DNA of 64,000 nt, taken from assembly GCA_003254885.1 (NCBI GenBank), contig QANT01000014.1, positions 1 to 64,000 of the forward strand, written 5' to 3'. This stretch comes from Purshia tridentata. Its lineage: Eukaryota > Streptophyta > Magnoliopsida > Rosales > Rosaceae. The notes beneath the pieces are model-generated. The model worked only from the letters and a program-made list of their open reading frames with translations, was not told the DNA's origin and did not search any database. Position 1 is the first letter of the stretch, and the number at the start of each line of letters is the position of its first letter. Positions 12,389 through 23,510 of this stretch are shown piece by piece. Position numbers and translations under genes: made by a program.

Positions 12389-12829
12389 CTAAAATTCTAA
12401 TTCAAGCTTCACGTTTTGCTTATTCACCAAATTAGTCATACCACCACCTCCAACAACTAGGAAAATCACAACCCCGATCAGTAGCCAAGTCGCAACCAAC
12501 ATCCTCCTCAGTCTGGTTGCCTTCTTCACCTCAACCTCAAGCCTCCTCATGGTTTTCAACAGACCTGGGATCACCATCTTTGACCGTTCGCACATGGGAG
12601 GGTCATACCACTTATTGAACCCACAGCCCCCAACACCCTACAAATCAGATAACATGCAAAAGTTTGAGGCAAAGTACCCAAATTTCCGCTCACATAAACC
12701 CAATTTCACAACTTTCATACTTACCCACTGTTGATCGTAGCCAAAGTACCTCCTACTCGGGTTGGAGTCGGTCCACGAGGTCATAACCTTGCACTTCTTC
12801 CCACACTTTTTGCAGTTCACCACCTCCAT
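12389..12829 (-). CDS. GRF-type zinc finger / membrane-anchor protein carried by MULE-1
   Basis: Two exons on the minus strand: 12829-12725 (ATG to donor GTAAGT) and 12637-12389 (acceptor TTTGTAG to stop TAG), joined in phase 0, about 117 residues. Exon 1 gives CKKCGKKC, TSWTDSNPSRRYFGY; exon 2 gives GGCGFNKWYDPPMCER, then a basic coiled helix and the hydrophobic segment MLVATWLLIGVVIFLVV. This is the layout of small plant GRF zinc finger proteins, which have an N-terminal finger, a coiled coil and a C-terminal membrane helix. The normally conserved Cys of the FYGC motif is Tyr here, so one zinc ligand appears lost. Both frames are open. The gene is convergent with the transposase and reaches to within about 90 bp of the right TIR, like mudrB in maize MuDR. 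Function unknown. Confidence 0.75.
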
Positions 12830-12918
12830 ATTCGAGAGAGCTCGAAGGCTTGAGAGAGTAGGCAGGGTTTGTATTTTGAAGTTCAAAATTATAAACAGAA
12901 ATAAAATAGCCAATGGCC

Positions 12919-13399
12919 TGAGCTTCAGTCCTTCAGTCCTTCATTCACTACGCAATATTTCCTTTGCAAATCTTTTGTAAAAGTGAAGGAATACTCGATT
13001 TGCCGAAGGCCTGAGAGTGTAACAGAGATAGAGAGAGGAAGATTGAGCTGAAAAGTGAGTTTACTTTTGGGTTTATCACTCAGCTCACCTGCAAATACTG
13101 GGTTTGGGGAGAAATCGAAGAGGCAAGGGCTGGGGCTGTCAGAAGGTAGGTGTAGGTGGCCACGTGGCATTTTTGGGCGGGAAGTTTATCCTACGTGGCA
13201 TTTTGGGTGTGGGTGTGGCATTACACGTGAGAAAAAATGACATGTCAGCAGTGCATGTTGGCACTTGACGGAAATTTTGACTGAAGCACTAACGTTGCAG
13301 GGTTTCAGATAGTTCATATATACGCTTGCAAGTTTTTGTACTTTAGGGAGCCACTTGAAAGTATCACTATAGTTCAATGGACTATTTTGTAATTTAGCC
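12919..13399 (-). repeat. Right TIR of MULE-1
   Basis: Reverse complement of 6927-7406. The outer end reads GTAATTTAGCC on the plus strand. Its inner end lies upstream of the GRF gene start and would act as its promoter. Confidence 0.9.
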
Positions 13400-14393
13400 T
13401 TTATGTTTTAAGGAACTTGGAACTGTGAAAGGTTGATTTAGAGGATTCTATAATTTTAAGGTAAATTTTTTTCATTTGAAAATATTATTGTGAATTTATT
13501 AGTTTGTTTGTATATATTTATGTTTAAAATAATTAGTTAAGTTGTATATTGCTAAGTCTAATATCTATTAGTTAGTTAATTTGTACGCCTTAAACTTAAT
13601 TATGAAAATTTTAAAATTAGATAAATTTCACATAGGTAGCTAGCTAATTTATTTGTATAATTTTAGTTGTAAAATTTATTATTTAATTGTTATGTTGGTA
13701 TATTATAATAAATTGTGGAAATTAAGTTACTTAAGAAATGCATATTAATTAGGATACGTTGTTTAATTAGTTAGTTATTAATTTGTATGTTTTTAGTTAT
13801 AAACTTTATTATTTAGTTCTTATGCTAGTATATTAGAAATAATTGTGAGATGTAGGTTAATTATTAAATACATATTAGTTAAGATACATTGTCAAATTTA
13901 AATTTTATTTTATTTGTTGTCTTTTATATTTATATTGAACTGCTTGTGCGAAGTTATCAATGGATAACTTTGTACCTTGTTCTGTCATTAATTTATAAAC
14001 CTTAGTTTCCGTTTGAGAGTTTATTGGTAGCGCTTGTGAGCAATGGTACTCGGCGCGCCAATAGACTCTTGAATTGTCCCATTTTTGAACAGTTTGGGAG
14101 TGCATATTGTGGGTGGTTTGGTTTGCGGCTCGAGCGACGTGTTTCTATCTTGGGATATTTTTAGTAGCGTCTCCTAATGTTCTTCGAGTGCATACTAGAT
14201 ATGAGTTCTCAATATCTACGTCGTGCACTTGGAGAACTGTAGGAAGATGCTGCCAAAATTATCTCAGTCGGAACACGTTGTAAGAGTTGCAAACCATCCA
14301 TACACATTATGCACTCTCGAATGGAATAGGAACCTTAATGGTGGCATAAGGAGATCGACGATCGTTTACTCATGTTGTTCTGAAACAGTCATT
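13400..14393. other. AT-rich leader, left part of CACTA element
   Basis: About 500 bp of very AT-rich sequence with no genes is followed from about 13900 by less AT-rich sequence leading up to the TNP2-type start at 14394. No CACTA terminal motif was found, so the left boundary of the element is not set. Confidence 0.4.
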
Positions 14394-17300
14394 ATGGATC
14401 GGGAGTGGATACAAAACCCGAATCGTATCAGTGCACAATATTTTGCTGGGATCGACTCGTTTATCGAAGCTGCAACGAGGTGTGTGAATGTAAATAATCA
14501 GATAAGGTGTCCATGTCGAAATTGCAACAACTATTTCTGGAAGACCCTAGAGGAAGTTAGATATCACCTAGTTAGACATGGGATGACATACAGTTATACG
14601 ACATGGGTTCATCACGGTGAATCGATGGTGGGTGCTTCTACTTCCTCAAATGCTGGGATAGTTACAGCGTCTGTTGCCCGCGATGATGACCAAGTTATGG
14701 GTATAATAAACGGTGCTTATCCCCATGCGTTGATTGCACACGACCAATCAACTATTCATGAAAGTGACGATGAAAATCAGAACGAAGATGACGATACTCC
14801 CAATAAAGATTTTGAGAATTACGAGAGATTGTTGAATGAAGCTAAGCGAGAACTCTACCCTACCTGTGAGCATTGTAACCGGGGGCCACCTATGTCGGTG
14901 TTGAATGCCGTCGTAGAGTTAATGCATTGGAAAGTGACGTTTGGTGATTCGAATCAGAGCTATAATCATTTGATGGGGATTCTGAAACGAATGCTTTCAC
15001 ACGACAATATCTTACCTGAAACTCATTATTAGTTGAAGAAAGTGTTGAAAGGGCTCGGGTTGGGATATGAAAAGATCCATGCTTGCAAGAATGATTGTGT
15101 TCTGTTTTACAAAGAACACAAGGGAAAGGATAAATGCCTGGTGTGCAGTGAGCCGAGATATCAGAGCAGTTCTGAGAATAAGAAAAAGAAGATTTCCGCA
15201 AAAGGTGTTGCGTTATTTTCCACTGAAGCCAAGATTGCAATGGTTGTACATGTCGTTGCACACAGCCAGTGACATGAGATGGCACAAAGATAAGCGGGAG
15301 AATAATGATGTTATGAGACATCCCGCAGACGGAAGCGCATGGAAGGAGTTTGACAACATGTATCCTGAGTTTGCAGCAGAATCACGAAATGTGAGACTGG
15401 GACTTGCCACCGATGGATTTAATCCATATGGGAACATGAGCACATCCCATAGCACTTGGCCGGTGGTTGTGATTCCTTACAATTTGCCTCCTTGGTGGTG
15501 CATGAAGAAGGAATTCACAATGATGACTCTATTAATTCCTGGGCCGCAATCCCCCGGAAAGGAGATAGATGTTTATCTGCGGCCGTTAGTTGACGAATTA
15601 AAAGACTTGTGGCATAACGGTGTGCGCACATTTGATAAGTCGACTGGTCAAATGTTCACAATGCATGCAGCAATTATGTGGACAATTAATGACTTTCAAG
15701 CTTATGGGAATCTTTCAGGCTGGAGCACTAAAGGTTACATGGCATGTCTAAATTGTATGCAGGACACCTGTTCAGCTTGGTATGGTGGGAAGGTTTGCTA
15801 TATGGGCCATCGGCGTTGGTTGTGTTGGGATCATCCCTGGCGCAATGTCGAGGAGGCTTTTGACGGAAAAAAAGAAAAAGGTGCCCGACCTCGCAAATTA
15901 TCTGGCGAGGACATATTGAGGCAGTTAAACACCCAACAGTTTGGTCAAATTGGCAAACACCCCGATAATAGAGAGGGGAATCTGCCAAGGTCACCTGCAC
16001 ATTTGAATTGGACAAACAAGTCGATATTCTTCGAGTTGGAGTATTGGTCCAAGTTAAAAATTAGGCACAATCTTGATGTCATGCACATTGAGAAGAACGT
16101 GTGTGAAAGTTTGATAGGGACCATCTTGGGCATCGATGGAAAAACAAAGGATACGGTTAAGGCGAGAGTGGGCTTGCAAGAAATGGGCATTAGAAAACAC
16201 TTGTGGTTACAGAAACAGGGTGACAAGTATGTGAAGAAGCATCCATTTTTCACAATGAAGCCTAGGTCAAAGAAAGTATTCTTAACATTTCTTTCGTCTG
16301 TCAAATTTCCCGATGGCTACGCGGCTAACATCTCACAGAGCGTGAAAATCGACCAAGGCAAAATTTCGGGATTGAAGAGTCATGATTGCCATGTGTTATT
16401 ACAGCGGCTTTTTCCCGTTGAGATTTGCAAATTCTTGCCAAAAGATTTGGTGGATCTGATTATAATGTTGTCAAGATTCTTTCAGCAAATTTGTGCCAAA
16501 AGCGTACGTGTGTCGGATGTGGACGCATTGAAAGATGAGGTTGTGCACATCTTATGCATGCTCGAACAAATTTTTCCCCCCGCATTCTTTGACGTAATGA
16601 TCCACTTGCTGATACATTTACCGGCAGAGGCAGCTCTAGCTGGGCTAGTCAGCTATCGGTGGATGTACTCGATCGAAAGGTAACAGTTCATAAACCGTTT
16701 TCTTAAGTTTCTTCAATTTTTTTCCTCACCATGTACGTCAAATTTGCAGAATGTTGGGCACGTACAAAAGGTACGTGCGTAATAGGGCACGCCCTGAGGG
16801 CTCCATAGCGGAGGCTTACATTGCAAACGAGTCTCTGAATTATTCTGCAATGTGTCTCCATCATATTGAGACCGCATTCAATCGACTCCCACGCAATGAC
16901 GACGGTGGTGAACGAGACTCGTCAGTTTCTGTTTTTTCTCAAAATACGCGACCTTTTGGCAAAGCCCCTGCTTGTGAATTCTCAGAACCGACATGCACTG
17001 GTTCATATTGAACAACTGCGAAGAAGTTGTACCGTTTCTCGAGGAGCGTGAGGATGAAATGAAACGCCTCTATTCCTCAGAATATAAGAAAAAACATAAA
17101 GAATTGTTTCCAACATGATTCAAGGAACATGTAAGTAATTATCATTAAAATATGATTTTGAGTGAATAATTGTTTGTGATGGTTTTCATAATAAGAATAA
17201 TTACATTGTCCATTAACAGATGCGATAGTTGGGAGAGGATAACTCGCCCTTGTACAGTAGCCATTTAATGAAGTTGGCTTTGGGCGAAGTTCGTGTTGAA

Positions 17301-18006
17301 ACCTACTCCGGGTGTATTGTGAATGGAGTTAGGATTTTGGCCGAGAGTCCAGATAATAAGTTAACAACCTAAAATAGCGGGGTTTGTGTGATGGGAAATT
17401 TTGGTGACACTGAATCGGACTTCTACGGCAGGCTCACAAGTGTTCATCAAGTGTTGTACAGAGATCACTTAGAAGTGATGTTGTTCAAGTGTTATTGGTT
17501 TGATACCAACCCATCTAAAAATGGTAGTATTAAACGAGATTACGACTTATTATCTGTGAACAGTAGCACTAGGTGGTTTGAGGATGATCCTTATATTCTC
17601 ACCATTATGGCGAAACCAGTTTTTTATCTGGATGATCCGAAAGTAGGTGGCGATTGGAAAGTAGCTCAAATGATTAAACCTCGAAATATATGGGATGTTC
17701 CAGAGAAGGAAGATGAGGATGACGGGGCATATCAAGAAGATTCATCTTCGAATTTATCTAATCAATTAACCATTATCCAGACATTGTGATACAGCAAGTC
17801 GAGATAGCAGATGTGCCTGCAATTGAGATTGATGCTATATCAATTGATCTGACCCATCTTCCTCGAATCAACCCTGCTAATTCATCGCTAACGACGATGA
17901 TGATCTCGAGGAAGATGATGATCTTGAGGATGATACTGATGATGATGACGATGACAATGATGACGGAGATGATATCGATGATAGTGATGATGATTATGTA
18001 GCTTAG
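14394..18006 (+). pseudogene. TNP2-type CACTA transposase, decayed
   Basis: Start chosen at 14394 (MDREWIQNPNR), the usual start of the transposase-associated domain with CPCRNCNN and HLVRHGMTYSYTTWVHHGE. Then follow the Tnp2 core (to about 16679; landmarks WPVVVIPYNLPPWWCMKKEF, LIPGPQSPGKEIDVYLRPLV, HNLDVMHIEKNVCESLIGTI), an intron 16680-16749, a DUF4218-like block (MLGTYKRYVRNRARPEGSIAE; NNCEEVVPFLEE) and a DUF4216-like block (17388-17700: DFYGRLTSVHQVLY, VMLFKCYWFD, VFYLDDP). An acidic Asp-rich tail runs to TAG 18004-18006. It would excise and insert the element in the nucleus. Broken by an in-frame TAG at 15030, a frame change near 15190 at a run of A residues, and further stops after 17000. 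Confidence 0.88.
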
Positions 18007-18138
18007 TGATTATGATTACATAGCTTAGTGAGTCATTACTTTGCATTTGATAGTTTGTAAAATTGTATCTTTTGTTAATAGTAAGATATCTATGCATAGT
18101 ATGGTTAACTAATATTCTAATTTATTTTTATTTACAGA

Positions 18139-20429
18139 TGTCTCCGTTCACAAGATTTAGGCGAGGTAGGGGGAGTGGCACCAGTACTCCTTCCTCATCG
18201 GAGCCCTCATCATCGCGCTCTAATGCCCAAGTGTCATCCTCTCCCATACTNACCCGACCAGCTTGACCCCTACCCCACTCAGTGTGTGCGTGCGCCACCA
18301 GACAATGGGGGTCGCTTCTTCCGCTCTAGTCTCCTCCAGCTCATCCAACTCTTCAGCCACCCAGGGCCCAAGCCGAGTGCTTAAGCAAGCTAGGATCACC
18401 TGGGCTGGCGGTAGGATGCCTATTGTTTGTGATCCCCTTTTGATGTGACTGGCCAATGCCTCGATCAACAGCCTCTTCGTTTCGAAGGTCGGGGTGATTG
18501 TACGAATGAACTGTCCCATGCTCGCCCCCAGCTGGAAAAAGCTTAATCAGCAGATCAAGTAGAACGTGTATGGGTTATTGTCGGTGAGTACAGTGTTTAA
18601 TAAGTCGATAACTGATTATTTTGATCATTTCTAATATTTTCATGTTTAGTATGCGCCACCAGACGATGGGGATCACTTCTTCTGCTCTAGTCTCCTCCAG
18701 TTTATCCAGCTCTTCAACCACCCTGGGCCTAAGCCGAGCGCTTAAGCAAGCTAGGATCACCCGGGTTGGCGGTAGGATGCCTATCTGTTGTGATCCCCTT
18801 TTGATACGACCGGCCAATTCCTTGATCAACAGCCTCTTCGCTTCCGAGGTCAGGGTGATTGTACGAACGAATTGCCCCATGCTCGCCCCTAGCTAGAAGA
18901 AGCTTGATCAGCAGATCAAGCAGAATGTGTATGGGTTATTGTCAGTGAGTATAGTGTTTAATAAGTCGATAATTGATTATTTTGATCATTCCAAATATTT
19001 TCATATTTATTTTTTGTAGGTTAACTACGATATCAGTTGGGAGGATCCGGACACAGCGTCTTATGTGGAGATGCTGTTTGTGAAGGCGTACAAGCAGTTC
19101 AAGTATGACCTGCACCAGGCATTCAATGCCTTTTCATCGCCTGAACAGGCATTGGCCAACCCCCCCAAGGAGATTCTGGCTCGGCCAGATCAGTGGTAAT
19201 GATTGTGCGGATGGCCAACCCCCCCAAGGAGATGCTGGCTCGGCCATATCAGTGGTAATGATTGTGCGGCCATTTTCTATTTGGTACATTCTATATTATT
19301 AATTAATTATTTCGTAATATTTTTTGTTATTAGTTACTAACACAATTGCAATTTGCCTCTTATTTAACAGAAAAAGTCTACCGCCAACAGAAGGAACCAC
19401 AAAGCCCCTGGGAAGATGGAGCATTATAATGGCGCGAAGCTCTTCTCATACCAGATATGGGAGCAACAGCAGGTTAGACATCATTGAATTTGATTGGTTG
19501 GGTAAATATATTATTTAGCTTGATAATTTGCTGGGTATTTGACAATATATACTGTTTTATTTTTTAGGGCGGATCTCACTTCCCTAAATTGACAACTATG
19601 GCGAGGTCTATGTCCGACCAGGATGTGACGTCGCCAAGACTAAACATGTTAGTTTTTAAATTTTTAACTTTAGTATCAATTTATTATTTCTGTATATATG
19701 TACATTTCATTTCCCAATTATAACTTGCCTCTGTCTTAATTTGAAGCATGCTATGCTGGCCGAGAAGGCCAGGTACCTCAAGGAGTTGGCGAGGGCTAGA
19801 GAGCTTCCTTCTGACACTCCTCCGGAGTCCTTTGTACCAGACCCCGATGCTAGCCTTTGTATCATGTCTAGTGCCCTAGGTCTTAAGCGAGGCCGGGAGT
19901 TTAGGGGCTGCTGGGGTTAGGGGTTGCGAGTGGGGTACATTCCGGGAGTTGGGGGGCAAGTCAGCTTCTAGTCAGCATTCTGCGGAGATGGCATCTTTGT
20001 CGCAGCAGGAGTAGGATTTGTCGGCCCAGTTACTGGCTTCACAAGCAACAAATTCAGAGGGAGAATGAGCGGCGTATGCAGGAAGAGAATGAGCGGCATA
20101 TGCAGGAGGAGCATGAGCATCTTAGGGCGGAACATGAGCGGTGTATACAGGAGAAGCATGCGCGTCTGAAGGCGGAGCATGAGCGTATGCAGGAGGAGCA
20201 TGCGCACCTAAGAGCGGAGCATGCGCACTTAAGAGCGGAGCATGAGCGGCGTCTGAGGGAGGAACAAGAGTTGCGAATAAAGTTTGAGCATGATCTAACC
20301 ACACAGGTGGAACAAACGACGCAGCTTCAAAGGGAGAGGATCATGCAGAAGGTCTATAGGACACGAGGCCCTACCCTACTGCCACCGCCCCTTCCGACGA
20401 TGATGCAGTATAGTGTTAGTGTACCTTGA
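18139..20429 (+). pseudogene. CACTA second ORF (En/Spm Ptta-type) with C-terminal coiled coil
   Basis: A multi-exon-looking gene starts at 18139 (MSPFTRFRRGRGSGT, Ser-rich). It continues with ARITWAGGRMPIVCDPLL...VIVRTNCPMLAPSWKKL, YDISWEDPDTASYVEMLFVK and KKSTANRRNHKAPGKMEHYN, and ends with a long charged coiled coil of EEHEHLRAEHER-type repeats (20076-20429). This is the accessory ORF typical of plant CACTA elements, thought to bind subterminal repeats. One exon is duplicated (18291-19012), one N lies at 18251, and several stops interrupt the open frames, so it is a pseudogene. Exact splice sites were not fixed. Confidence 0.7.
18291..19012 (+). repeat. 361 bp tandem duplication covering an exon of the CACTA second ORF
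   Basis: Units 18291-18651 and 18652-19012 both begin TGCGCCACCAGAC and run through the same coding block into the same intron-like tail (TTTAATAAGTCGATAA). They differ by several percent, so the duplication predates much of the decay. Confidence 0.85.
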
Positions 20430-21270
20430 TCGTTAGGGTCTTGGTGTGTTATAGTTTGTAGTACATGTATACAGATATTTTATGGATTATGAAGTGTGGA
20501 TTTATATTACTTTCATATTTGTTGTGGTTCATATTTTATTTTCAATTAGCTATGGGCTTGGATGAACATAATTACATAATAATAATAACAACAAAGAATA
20601 TAATAATACTCATAATAATAACATCAAATATAGGTAATGGAAGACGAAAGTACGAATAATAGTAGAATTTATATATTTTTTTTAAATAAAAAATTAGGCA
20701 ACCAATGCATGAATGTAATGCATCAGAAACAAATGTGTCGCCCTAACTACACTTTAGGCTACGAATTTGCTAAATTTTAGGCATACATGAACATAACTAC
20801 ATAATGATAATAACAAATTATTGTAAATAAAATAATATTTACAATAAATTACGGGTTGCGTTCTCTCTTTCTAATGGAGAACATGTTGGTCCTAATTATG
20901 GCTGATCAGTCTGATTTTTGGCAAGGACTATCATCCCCCCTCAAAGATCACCCCTGTCAAAAATGAGCTCAATCAGAGTTGTGGATTTTAGGTAACGGAA
21001 TATAGAAGTATACAGAATATTAAAATTTGTATAAAAATTAAAAATTAAAAATATTATGGACGTGGGGCGACAAACAACAGGCGTCGCCTAAAGTCGCAAT
21101 TTGAGTGATAAAAATGAAGTTCGTCTCCTAAGATAATTTAAGGCGACGAAAGTATGAGATCCGTCGCCTTAAGTAAGTTTTGAGCGACGAACACAATGCA
21201 TTCGTCGCCCAAATAAGTTAGGGTGACAAAAAATTTTATTCGCTGCCCAAGTCTTCCCGAAATCAAAAGT
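20430..21270 (+). repeat. CACTA 3' subterminal repeat region
   Basis: Non-coding. From about 20730 and densely from 21060 to 21250 it carries GCGACGAA / TTCGTCGCC words in both orientations, at least ten occurrences with small variants. Such subterminal arrays are transposase-binding regions in CACTA elements. Confidence 0.65.
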
Positions 21271-21476
21271 TTGGTTCTAAACAAACGGCCGGATCAACTC
21301 CGATCGTCGTGATAATTTGCAAGAATGAAATTTAAGTATAATCATAAAAAATGAACGGTTCCGATCATTGAAGTACAGTTGTATTATTTGCGTTTATTCA
21401 AATGTATAGCAATTACATAAAAAGTTAATATACTTATACCCTTCAAGTGTATTTATATGTAGAACCTCACAATGCC
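21271..21476. other. Short unassigned spacer
   Basis: Low-complexity AT-rich spacer between the CACTA remains and the long LTR-like repeat. Nothing recognised. Confidence 0.4.
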
Positions 21477-21659
21477 TGTAACGACCCGTACCTTTTAAGT
21501 AAATTATAATAGGGCCCAAAGTTGACTTTTGGTTCTAGTAAGATTTTAATGTTGACGTTGGGTCCATTAGGAAGGCTTTGAGCTCACGGGTTCGTCAACA
21601 AGCGGCATGGGTCTTTTAGAGCCACGGTTAGAAAGTTATGAATCTGAGAAGAGACCCAA

Positions 21660-22097
21660 AGTTGACTTTTTAAATTACCCGAATTTCAGAGTTGACTTGG
21701 CATGGTTGCGTAGAGCTCGACTCCACGAGTTCGTAGACACGTAGCATGCGTCATTTTGAGCTACAATTTGAGAAATATGGAGGTTTAAAGGGAGGGGCAA
21801 ACTTGTAAATTAGTCGTACAGACTTGAGTGTGTTTGATTGGTTCAGTCTAGTCAAATAGTTTTAAATTTGGGTCCAATCAGTGATCGTTGTTTTACTTAG
21901 GTGCTTTAGGGTGTTAAAGCACTTTGTACCAAACTTCAAAAGTTGACTTTTTAAATTACCCGAATTTCAGAGTTGACTTGGCATGGTTGCGTAGAGCTCG
22001 ACTCCACGAGTTCGTAGACACGTAGCATGCGTCATTTGGAGCTACAATTTGAGAAATACGGAGGTTTAAAGGGAGGGGCAAACTTGTAAATTAGGAG
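21660..22097 (+). repeat. Internal duplication in LTR-like copy A
   Basis: GTTGACTTTTTAAATTACCC and the following 150 bp occur twice, at about 21662 and 21946, ending AGGGGCAAACTTGTAAATTA in both. Confidence 0.85.
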
Positions 22098-22127
22098 AAA
22101 TGGCTTTTGATTTCCAGAATTTTCTGG

Positions 22128-22130
<3 letters not shown>

Positions 22131-22160
<30 letters not shown>
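22131..22160. repeat. (TC)n microsatellite
   Basis: An uninterrupted CT/TC dinucleotide run. The matching place in copy B (about 33380-33421) holds a (GA)n run on the plus strand. Confidence 0.9.
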
Positions 22161-22166
<6 letters not shown>

Positions 22167-22449
22167 CTTCCCCCACCACGCGCAGAAGCCAGCGACCCCC
22201 CCAGCCCGTTACTTCTTCTCTTCTCCTCTCCCTTGCGCCACCTCCACAACCGGCCACCCAAACCCACCAACGACGCCCCCCAGCCACCGGCCAGCAACCC
22301 AGCCTCTCCTTCCGTCGCCCCCAACCCTATCTCTTCTCTCTCCCGAGCTCTCTTCATTCCCCCAACGTGCGAGTGTGCTGCTGCCACCAAGCCCGACCCA
22401 TCTCCGGCGACACTAGGCGACGGGACTGGCCGAGAATCACTCCCTAGCC

Positions 22450-23510
22450 GCCGGCCAGCCACCCGGAGCTCCCCCACGCCAGCCGGCCTTCCTCCAGCAG
22501 GAAATCACGCCAGAAAACACCCAGCCCGCCGCCACTTTGTTCGTCGATTCCGGTTGCTTCCGGCTTTTGTTTGCCTTGATTTTAGGTGGGTTTTCTTCCT
22601 CTTTTCATGGCCTTCCTTTCCCCTTTGGTTTGGTAGTTTAATTTGGAGAGTTTGCATAGAATTGAATTTTGGGGATTAGAGGCTATTTTTGGGTTTAGCT
22701 TGGGTCTTTGAAATTGAATCAAATTGTGGGACATTTTGGGTAGATTCCATCTTTATGAACCTTCAATTGAAGTCTAGTTTGAGAAATTTCAAGGAAATTG
22801 AAAGTTGGAAATTTGGGGCTTATGCCCATTTTGGAAATTTTGGACATTTAAGGTGTTCGTGGAGATTTAATTGAAATTGGGCGTGATTTTCACCCTTAGG
22901 AACGATTTATTAAGGTTTAGAATAGTTAATTTGAAGAAATCGGAGAAATGGTGACTTTGAGGTGAAATTGGACATTTATTGGGTTTTGAAACGAAACTCG
23001 GTCGGCCAGCCACCCCGAGCTCCCCCACGCCAGCTGGCCTTCCTCTAGCAAGAAATCACGCCGAAAAACACCCAGCCCGCCGCCACTTTGTTCGTCGATT
23101 CCGGTTGCTTCCGGCTTTTGTTTGCCTTGATTTTAGGTGGGTTTTCTTCCTCTTTTCATGGTCTTCCTTTCCCCTTTGGTTTGGTAGTTTAATTTAGAGA
23201 GTTCGCATAGAATTGAATTTTGGGGATTAGAGGCTATTTTCGAGTTTAGCTTGGGTCTTTGAAATTGAATCAAATTGTTGGTTTTGAAACGAAACTCGGT
23301 CGGCCAGCCACCCCCAGCTCCCCCACGCCAGCTGGCCTTCCTCCAGCAAGAAATCACGCCGAAAAACACCCAGCCCGCCGCCACTTTGTTCGTCGATTCC
23401 GGTTGCTTTTGGCTTTTGTTTGCCTTGATTTTAGGTGGGTTTTCTTCCTCTTTTCATGGTCTTCCTTTCCACTTTGGTTTGGTAGTTTAATTTAGAGAGT
23501 TCGCATATTT
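22450..23510 (+). repeat. Three direct copies of a roughly 250-300 bp block inside copy A
   Basis: The block beginning CGGCCAGCCACCC and running through CACTTTGTTCGTCGATTCC to GGTTTGGTAGTTTAATTT occurs at about 22450, 22999 and 23300. The second and third copies are nearly identical and adjacent, so they are the younger duplication. Confidence 0.85.

Larger units (their letters stand above)
6927..13399 (+). mobile_element. MULE-1: Mutator-like element with long TIRs
   Basis: A 6.47 kb DNA transposon. Both ends begin GGCTAAATTACAAAATAGTC in inverted orientation and the similarity continues for about 480 bp. Inside are a mudrA-type transposase on the plus strand and a convergent GRF zinc finger gene on the minus strand. 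A clean 9 bp target duplication is not visible: the flanks are TAATCTTTT on the left and TTTATGTTT on the right. The element is old enough for its transposase to carry several stops, although the TIRs still match at roughly 90% or better by eye. Confidence 0.92.
13900..21270 (+). mobile_element. CACTA (En/Spm) DNA transposon, degenerate
   Basis: It contains a TNP2-type transposase gene (14394-18006), a second ORF with the En/Spm-associated domain and coiled coil (18139-20429), and a 3' region full of GCGACGAA/TTCGTCGC subterminal repeats (20690-21260). This order is the standard CACTA plan. CACTA-form ends were not found on either side, so boundaries are approximate and the element looks truncated at one or both ends. 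Confidence 0.8.

Noticed and set aside
6918-13408. 9 bp target duplication of MULE-1
   Set aside because: TAATCTTTT and TTTATGTTT do not match at the defined ends; a one-base shift improves the match to 7 of 9 but is not justified by the TIR alignment.
18220-18880. Conserved minus-strand frames of about 100 residues in both duplicated units
   Set aside because: They are mirror frames of the duplicated plus-strand exon of the CACTA accessory ORF; similarity between them is explained by the tandem duplication.
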